Shown in pieces: positions 6,032-9,882 of a DNA stretch of 9,882 bases (positions within the stretch are counted from its first letter, which is position 1; the number at the start of each line of letters is the position of its first letter). A program made the position numbers and the translations under genes. Source of the DNA: JBFELO01 sp041552055. GTDB taxonomy: Bacteria; Acidobacteriota; Thermoanaerobaculia; Thermoanaerobaculales; Sulfomarinibacteraceae. The notes beneath the pieces were generated by a model. It was not told the DNA's origin and ran no database searches. It saw nothing but the letters and a program-made list of their open reading frames with translations. Location: positions 1 to 9,882 of the forward strand of contig JBFELO010000166.1 in the NCBI GenBank assembly GCA_041552055.1, given 5' to 3'.

Positions 6032-7224
6032 TCGCCGCCCCTTTCCACGAGCGCCACCTCGGCGAGGTCCTTGTCGCCCCGTCCCGAAAGGTTGATCAGC
6101 ATCCGCTCCCGCAGCGCCATTGCCGGAGCGACGCGAACCGCGTAGGCCACCGCATGGGCCGCCTCGAGCGCGGGCACGATGCCCTCGGTTTCCGCCAGCA
6201 GATGGAATGCGCCCAGGGCCTCTCGATCGTCGACCCTGGTGTAGCTGACCCGTCCACTGTCGTGCCAGTCCGAGTGTTCTGGTCCCACCGCCGGGTAGTC
6301 GAGGCCCGCCGACACCGAGTGCGTCGTCGACACCTGACCGTGTTCATCCTGCAGGACCCAGGTGAGCGTGCCGTGCAGGATGCCGGGCTTGCCGCTGCCC
6401 GAGAATCGAGCCGCATGCTCGCCTGCTTCGGTTCCGCGGCCACCCGCCTCGACCCCGACCAGGCGCACCTCGCCGTGGGGCACGAACGCGGAGAATATTC
6501 CGGCAGCGTTGGACCCTCCTCCCACACAGGCCACCACCAGCTCGGGCACTCCCCCCGCATCCTTGCGAAACTGTGCCAGCGCCTCACGCCCGATCACCGA
6601 TTGGAAGTCCCGGATCATCATCGGGTACGGGTGCGGCCCCAAAACCGAACCGAGGACGTAATGTGTGGTCCTCACGTTGGTCACCCAGTCTCGCAGTGAC
6701 TCGTTGATCGCGTCCTTGAGTGTCCGCGATCCGGCGTCAACGGGAACCACCTCGGCACCCAGGAGCCCCATGCGGTAGACGTTGATCTGCTGCCGCCGCA
6801 TGTCCTCCGAGCCCATGTAGACCCGGCACTCCAATCCGAGTAGAGCCGCGGCAGTGGCGACCGCCACGCCATGCTGACCCGCGCCGGTCTCGGCGATCAA
6901 TCGACTCTTGTCCATGCGGCACGCCAGCAGCCCCTGGCCGACAGCGTTGTTGATCTTGTGTGCCCCGGTGTGGCACAGATCCTCCCGCTTGAGCCAGATC
7001 TCCGCACCGCCGAGCTCGGCCGACAGGCGACGCGCGGAGTAGAGCGGAGTCGGGCGGCCGACGTAACGGGCGAGCAGTTCATCGAGGCGGTGCTGAAACT
7101 CACGGTCTCGGCTCGCCTTGCGCAGCGCCCGCTCGAGCTCGGCCAACGGCTCCATCAACGTCTCGGGCACGAATCGTCCGCCGTACTCGCCGAAATAGCC
7201 CCTGCTGTCGGGTCGCGCTTTCAT
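6028..7224 (-). CDS. trpB: tryptophan synthase beta subunit
   Basis: TrpB condenses indole with L-serine to make tryptophan, with pyridoxal phosphate bound to lysine. The product has 398 residues, the usual size. It begins GYFGEYGGRFVPETLMEPL (9-27), typical of the TrpB1 type that partners TrpA. The PLP lysine is K90 in HTGAHKINN (85-93). The catalytic glutamate is E112 in AETGAGQHG (111-119), the phosphate cup is GGGSNA (235-240), and the C-terminal SGRGDKD (380-386) is intact. The ATG is preceded by a strong SD, GGAGAGAGG. It overlaps trpA, and 85 bp separate it from trpF. Nothing suggests decay. Confidence 0.98.
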   Translation of the reverse strand: MKARPDSRGYFGEYGGRFVPETLMEPLAELERALRKASRDREFQHRLDELLARYVGRPTPLYSARRLSAELGGAEIWLKREDLCHTGAHKINNAVGQGLLACRMDKSRLIAETGAGQHGVAVATAAALLGLECRVYMGSEDMRRQQINVYRMGLLGAEVVPVDAGSRTLKDAINESLRDWVTNVRTTHYVLGSVLGPHPYPMMIRDFQSVIGREALAQFRKDAGGVPELVVACVGGGSNAAGIFSAFVPHGEVRLVGVEAGGRGTEAGEHAARFSGSGKPGILHGTLTWVLQDEHGQVSTTHSVSAGLDYPAVGPEHSDWHDSGRVSYTRVDDREALGAFHLLAETEGIVPALEAAHAVAYAVRVAPAMALRERMLINLSGRGDKDLAEVALVERGGE

Positions 7225-7251
7225 CCTCTCTCCGTCAGGAGATCGATTGTA
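7225..7251 (-). promoter_or_regulatory. trpB leader: -10-like box and SD held in a small hairpin
   Basis: On the minus strand, TACAAT (7251-7246) resembles a -10 box, but no convincing -35 lies 16-19 nt upstream. Downstream, TCTCC (7242-7238) can pair with GGAGA (7233-7229) across a 4-nt loop, and that GGAGA is the core of the trpB SD. This could reduce trpB translation or be chance. The rest of the gap up to 7309 shows no gene or terminator. Confidence 0.25.
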
Positions 7252-7309
7252 CTCAATTCAGGACTGTGCGTGGGTAGAGTCACGCGGGCGCCCCGCCTGC
7301 CGTGCCCCC

Positions 7310-7927
7310 TCATCCGCCATCTCGCCGCTGGTCGGCCCCCCGGGCGTTGCGGACGAAGTCCGCGATCTTCGCGGCGTCCTTGATCCCCGGTGCGCGCTCG
7401 ACACCCGAGGAGACATCGACAAGGACCGGACTCAGCAGTGCCACCGCCTCGGCCACCGTGTCTGGCGTCAGGCCGCCCGCCAGGCCGAACCGAAAACCGG
7501 CCGTCGGTGGGGCCAGCGTGCGCCAGCTCCATGCGACCCCATCGCCGGCGCCCGGATCGAGCAGCGGGAGGCTCCGCCGCCCGAGCTCCGCCAGGAACCG
7601 CCAGTCGACCCCTTCTCTCGGGCACACCCGCCGAATCGTGGTCGACCCCAGCGTCTCGAGGTAGCTGTCGGGTTCGTCGCCGTGCAGCTGCACGCGGTCG
7701 AGTCGAAGGCCGTCTCGGATCGCGAGAATGCGTTCCAGAGGCGTGTCCCGAAACACCCCAACCGTCTCCGCACCCGCGATGTCAACGACCCAGTTCGCTT
7801 CCTCTGGGTCCATCGCCCGCGGCGTCCCTGGCACGAACACGAAACCCAGGAGATCGACACCAGCGGCGATTGCCGCGTCGGCGTCTTCGCGACTGGTGAT
7901 GCCGCAGGTTTTGACCAGTAGTCTCAT
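7310..7927 (-). CDS. trpF: phosphoribosylanthranilate isomerase
   Basis: TrpF converts N-(5-phosphoribosyl)anthranilate to its carboxyphenylamino-deoxyribulose 5-phosphate isomer, the step between TrpD and TrpC. I start it at the ATG giving MRLLVKTCGITS, which matches the family N terminus (catalytic Cys8) and gives 205 residues, the normal length. GGA lies 6 nt before this ATG. The frame stays open upstream to 7999, with another ATG at codon -6, but that extension crosses a tandem repeat and lacks an SD. Other landmarks are RVQLHGDE, LLDPGAGDGVAW with the expected catalytic Asp, FGLAGGLTPDTV, and the phosphate-binding DVSSGVERAPGIKD. It is a single-domain enzyme, not fused to TrpC. A roughly 400-bp gap precedes it, so it may have its own promoter, though none is evident. 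Confidence 0.96.
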   Translation of the reverse strand: MRLLVKTCGITSREDADAAIAAGVDLLGFVFVPGTPRAMDPEEANWVVDIAGAETVGVFRDTPLERILAIRDGLRLDRVQLHGDEPDSYLETLGSTTIRRVCPREGVDWRFLAELGRRSLPLLDPGAGDGVAWSWRTLAPPTAGFRFGLAGGLTPDTVAEAVALLSPVLVDVSSGVERAPGIKDAAKIADFVRNARGADQRRDGG

Positions 7928-7949
7928 CGCGTGTCCAAGATCCATGATA

Positions 7950-7967
7950 GGGGACAGGGGACAGGGG
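7950..7967. repeat. G-rich heptamer tandem repeat (GGGGACA, about 2.6 copies)
   Basis: GGGGACA occurs twice, followed by GGGG. It lies about 22 bp before the trpF start. G4-spaced runs like this can form quadruplexes on the plus strand, though only three G-tracts are present. I recall similar GGGGACAGGGGACAGGGG tracts between genes in various bacteria. Confidence 0.7.
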
Positions 7968-7993
7968 TGCGAGGGCTTGAGGGCTCGGCCGCC

Positions 7994-8086
7994 CGGCACT
8001 CGGCTCCCGGCTGCTCAAAACCGATTCACGCCGTAGTTCGCTGTTGCGGTTCGGACAAACCCGGGCAATGGCGGGGCTGAGTGCCG
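7994..8086. repeat. imperfect inverted repeat inside the trpC-trpF gap
   Basis: CGGCACTCGGCTCC (7994-8007) pairs with GGGGCTGAGTGCCG (8073-8086) at 12 of 14 positions, with a 65-bp spacer. Just outside the arms, GGGCTTGAGG occurs in direct orientation at both ends (near 7973 and 8091). It may be a decayed palindromic element rather than a regulator. Confidence 0.45.
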
Positions 8087-8301
8087 AGCTGGGCTTGAGG
8101 TCCTGAGGGAATTCTCGCCGACTTGGTCCGATCATGCACCCAAAGCCCGCTCGCACACACGCCCTCATGCGCTGGGTGGATTGGAGATCTTGCATCTTGC
8201 CTGTTGAATCCTGCATCCGGGCGGGCGGGGGCGCGGTCCCCGATTCCGTGACCCTGGTCCCCCCATTGCCACTCCGCGGGCGGCCCGCCTGCACTCCTCA
8301 T
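8026..8301 (-). CDS. doubtful SD-led open frame after trpC (possible leader or remnant)
   Basis: The ATG at 8301-8299 is preceded by GGGAGGTGA (8314-8306) with 7 nt between GGAGG and ATG, the best ribosome-binding site in the window. It starts 27 nt after the trpC stop. The 91-residue product begins MRSAGGPPAEWQWGDQGHG and has no recognisable domain, hydrophobic segment or convincing codon bias. It is rich in Gly, Pro and Arg, as chance translation of G+C-rich DNA would be. Trp codons at 11 and 13 recall trp leader peptides, but the frame is far longer than a classical leader and no terminator/antiterminator pair is evident. It could also be the original trpF start site, stranded by later insertion of repeat DNA. 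The ribosome-binding site is the only firm evidence. Confidence 0.2.
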   Translation of the reverse strand: MRSAGGPPAEWQWGDQGHGIGDRAPARPDAGFNRQDARSPIHPAHEGVCASGLWVHDRTKSARIPSGPQAQLGTQPRHCPGLSEPQQRTTA

Positions 8302-8328
8302 GTCGTCACCTCCCGGGAAGTCCAGAAC

Positions 8329-9144
8329 CTAGACGCTGGCTCCTGGCTCCTCCTCCTCACCCAGCAAACGCCTCAGCGCCTGCTCCGGATCGACCGCTCG
8401 CACCAGGTGCTCGCCGACGAGAAATCCGTCGTACCCCGCGCCGTGCAACCGCTGCAGATCGTCACGATGATGGATGCCGCTCTCGGCGATCCGGAGCCGA
8501 TCCGACGGGATCGACGGCGCGACGGCGACGGCACGGTCCAGGTCGATGGCGAGCGTCGCGAGGTCACGCGCGTTGACGCCGATGAGACCGGCGCCCGTGT
8601 CAACCGCCGTCCCGGGATCTTCGTCCGCGAAGACCTCGAGCAGCACCTCGAGGTCCAGATCGGCGGCGATCGACAGCAGTCGGGCCAATTGAGCGGGCTC
8701 GAGTATCCGCCGGATCAGGAGCACGGCATCCGCACCGGCGACAGCGGTCTCGTACAACTGGCGATCGCTGATGATGAAGTCCTTGCGCAGCACCGGGAGA
8801 TCCACGGCCCGCCGCACGTGTCGCACCCACTCGAGCCTGCCCTGGAAGTACTGCGGCTCCGTCACCACGGAGATCGCGGCGGCCCCTCCAGCAGCGTATC
8901 GACAGGCGAGCTCGACAGGGTCGAAATCGGGTCGCAGAACTCCGGCCGAGGGAGAGGCCCTCTTGCACTCCGCGATCACCGCAGGCCGACCACGTTCGAT
9001 CGCGGAGCGGAGTGAACGCGGCCCCTCCTCGCGTCGCTGCGCCATGGCACGATGCGCCCGATCCACCAGGTCATGGGATGGTGGACCGCTCCCGAGCCTG
9101 GCCGACACCGATGCCACGATCGCATCGAGGACCGAGTCAGCCAC
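8329..9144 (-). CDS. trpC: indole-3-glycerol-phosphate synthase
   Basis: TrpC closes the indole ring by decarboxylating carboxyphenylamino-deoxyribulose 5-phosphate. From the GTG at 9144-9142 the product has 271 residues and starts VADSVLDAIVASVSARL, matching the family's N-terminal helix. The frame is open upstream, but that would add 37 residues with no family counterpart inside trpD. Catalytic landmarks are ECKRASPS (E59, K61), VLRKDFI (K121), LLEVF (E170), GVNARDL (N191) and AESGI (S222), so the barrel is complete. The family's usual Lys after ASPS is Ala here (ASPSAG). The start overlaps trpD by 8 nt, and GGAG lies about 10 nt before the GTG. The C terminus ends in an acidic EEEE run. 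It is a separate enzyme, not a TrpC-TrpF fusion. Confidence 0.95.
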   Translation of the reverse strand: MADSVLDAIVASVSARLGSGPPSHDLVDRAHRAMAQRREEGPRSLRSAIERGRPAVIAECKRASPSAGVLRPDFDPVELACRYAAGGAAAISVVTEPQYFQGRLEWVRHVRRAVDLPVLRKDFIISDRQLYETAVAGADAVLLIRRILEPAQLARLLSIAADLDLEVLLEVFADEDPGTAVDTGAGLIGVNARDLATLAIDLDRAVAVAPSIPSDRLRIAESGIHHRDDLQRLHGAGYDGFLVGEHLVRAVDPEQALRRLLGEEEEPGASV

Positions 9145-9882
9145 CGCCCGCGAGCTCCGCCGATCGCCGCGCGAGATCCTCCAGACGGTCCAGTCCCGCC
9201 CCCGACGCCAGCACGGCACGAATCGTCTCCACTCCCTCTCCGATGCCCGGGACAACGCCGCCGACGTACAGCGCCGCAGCCGCGTTGAGCGCCACAGACT
9301 CGGAGGCGGCGGAGCGCTCCTCTCCTGCGAGGATCGCTCTCAGTCGGGCCGCGTTTTCTTCGGCATCGCCACCCACGAGCTCCCGACTGTCCCAATCAGC
9401 GATTCCGAGAGCATCCGGTTCGACACGCCAGCGGCCCGTGACCAGACCGTCGCGTACCTCGGCGACGCTGCTGGGCGCACTCACCGACAACTCGTCGAGC
9501 CCGTCGTCGGAGTGAACCACCAGCGCGTGCACGGTGCCGAGCTCGGCCAGTGCTTCGGCCACGACATCGATCACGTCGCCCCCCCACACCCCGAGAACCT
9601 GACGGCGCACGCCGGCAGGATTGGTGAGCGGGCCGAGCAGGTTGAAGACCGTCCTCACCGCGAGCGTCCGGCGCACCGGCATGACCTCGGCCATCGCCGG
9701 ATGGAGTCGCGGCGCGAAGAGGAACGCGATCCCAAGCTCGTCGTGCAGCCTGCCGAGACCATCGGGTGTCACATCCAGGTTCACCCCACACGCCTCCAGC
9801 ACGTCCGCCGATCCGCACCGTGAGGACACCGAGCGGTTGCCGTGCTTGGCTACCGGGACGCCGGCGGCGGCGGCGGCCAGCG
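9137..9882 (-). CDS. trpD: anthranilate phosphoribosyltransferase, C-terminal part (5' end outside window)
   Basis: TrpD transfers phosphoribose from PRPP to anthranilate, the second committed step of tryptophan synthesis. About 247 residues are visible, roughly the C-terminal 70% of a typical 340-residue protein. The PRPP-binding GTGGD motif lies beyond the edge. In the window, VPVAKHGNRSVSSRCGSADVLE contains the conserved KHGNR and SADVLE segments, with Cys where many family members have Ser or Lys-Cys. Downstream are FAPRLHPAM, the VRRTLAVRTVFNLLGPLTNPA block and DGLDELS. The end overlaps the trpC GTG by 8 nt. Genes for the anthranilate synthase subunits, if linked, would lie to the right. 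Confidence 0.95.
   Translation of the reverse strand, partial: LAAAAAGVPVAKHGNRSVSSRCGSADVLEACGVNLDVTPDGLGRLHDELGIAFLFAPRLHPAMAEVMPVRRTLAVRTVFNLLGPLTNPAGVRRQVLGVWGGDVIDVVAEALAELGTVHALVVHSDDGLDELSVSAPSSVAEVRDGLVTGRWRVEPDALGIADWDSRELVGGDAEENAARLRAILAGEERSAASESVALNAAAALYVGGVVPGIGEGVETIRAVLASGAGLDRLEDLARRSAELAGGG

Larger units (their letters stand above)
7928..8328. other. trpC-trpF intergenic region without a convincing gene
   Basis: About 400 bp interrupt an otherwise tight trp cluster. The stretch contains a G-rich heptamer tandem repeat, an imperfect inverted repeat, and a near-perfect SD plus ATG opening a doubtful 91-codon frame (listed separately). At 8186-8217, read on the minus strand, is a purine-rich segment ending GATGCAAGATC; it resembles 82-113 on the plus strand (22 of 32 positions). 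I see no intrinsic terminator, tRNA or recognisable T-box or riboswitch. The only short T-run on the minus strand (8020-8017) follows a weak 5-bp stem. Confidence 0.6.

Noticed and set aside
3980..6145. 721-codon plus-strand open frame opposite uppP, rsmA and trpA
   Set aside because: It spans three secure genes and their junctions on the other strand and its product resembles no protein family.
7928..7999. Upstream extension of trpF to an ATG at 7999
   Set aside because: The added residues come from a G-rich tandem repeat, have no SD and no counterpart in the family; MRLLVKTCGITS is the normal N terminus.
9145..9255. Upstream extension of trpC inside trpD
   Set aside because: The added 37 residues are Arg/Trp-rich antisense-like sequence out of frame with trpD; the GTG at 9144 gives a normal TrpC start.
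8771..9823. 350-codon plus-strand open frame opposite trpC and trpD
   Set aside because: Antisense of two well-identified trp genes, with no protein-like features of its own.

Overview
The window is high-G+C bacterial chromosome. Every convincing gene lies on the minus strand, so it reads right to left. Intact uppP and an FtsK/SpoIIIE-type translocase, a bacterial-type trp cluster and a mutL start place it in Bacteria. The coding style and the dispersed intergenic words of the type GTCATCCTGAG...GAAGGATC remind me of Gemmatimonadota or a similar high-G+C Gram-negative group. That assignment is from memory and is weak.

In transcription order: trpD (5' end outside the right edge) overlaps trpC. 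A roughly 400-bp gap without a convincing gene follows. Then come trpF, an 85-bp gap, trpB and trpA (4-nt overlap), rsmA (2-3 nt after trpA), uppP (82 nt later), ftsK (4-nt overlap) and a 107-residue single-span membrane protein of unknown function (4-nt overlap with ftsK). After a repeat-rich gap of about 770 bp, the first 14 codons of mutL run off the left edge.

The trp genes cover the pathway from anthranilate to tryptophan: TrpD (phosphoribosyl transfer), TrpC and TrpF (isomerisation and ring closure) and TrpA/TrpB (synthase). Tight spacing from trpB to the small membrane gene suggests one transcript. It would join tryptophan synthesis, 16S rRNA dimethylation, undecaprenyl-phosphate recycling and chromosome translocation at the septum.

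The non-coding stretches hold most of the unexplained structure. The mutL-side gap contains a 137-bp palindromic element, a second copy of its right half 82 bp away, and a separate large hairpin. The trpC-trpF gap contains a near-perfect Shine-Dalgarno and ATG opening a doubtful frame with Trp codons 11 and 13, a G-rich heptamer tandem repeat and an imperfect inverted repeat. I found no CRISPR array, rRNA, tRNA, transposase, phage gene or defence gene. The best candidates for something undescribed are the ftsK-coupled 107-residue protein, the palindromic repeat family and the SD-led frame inside the trp cluster.
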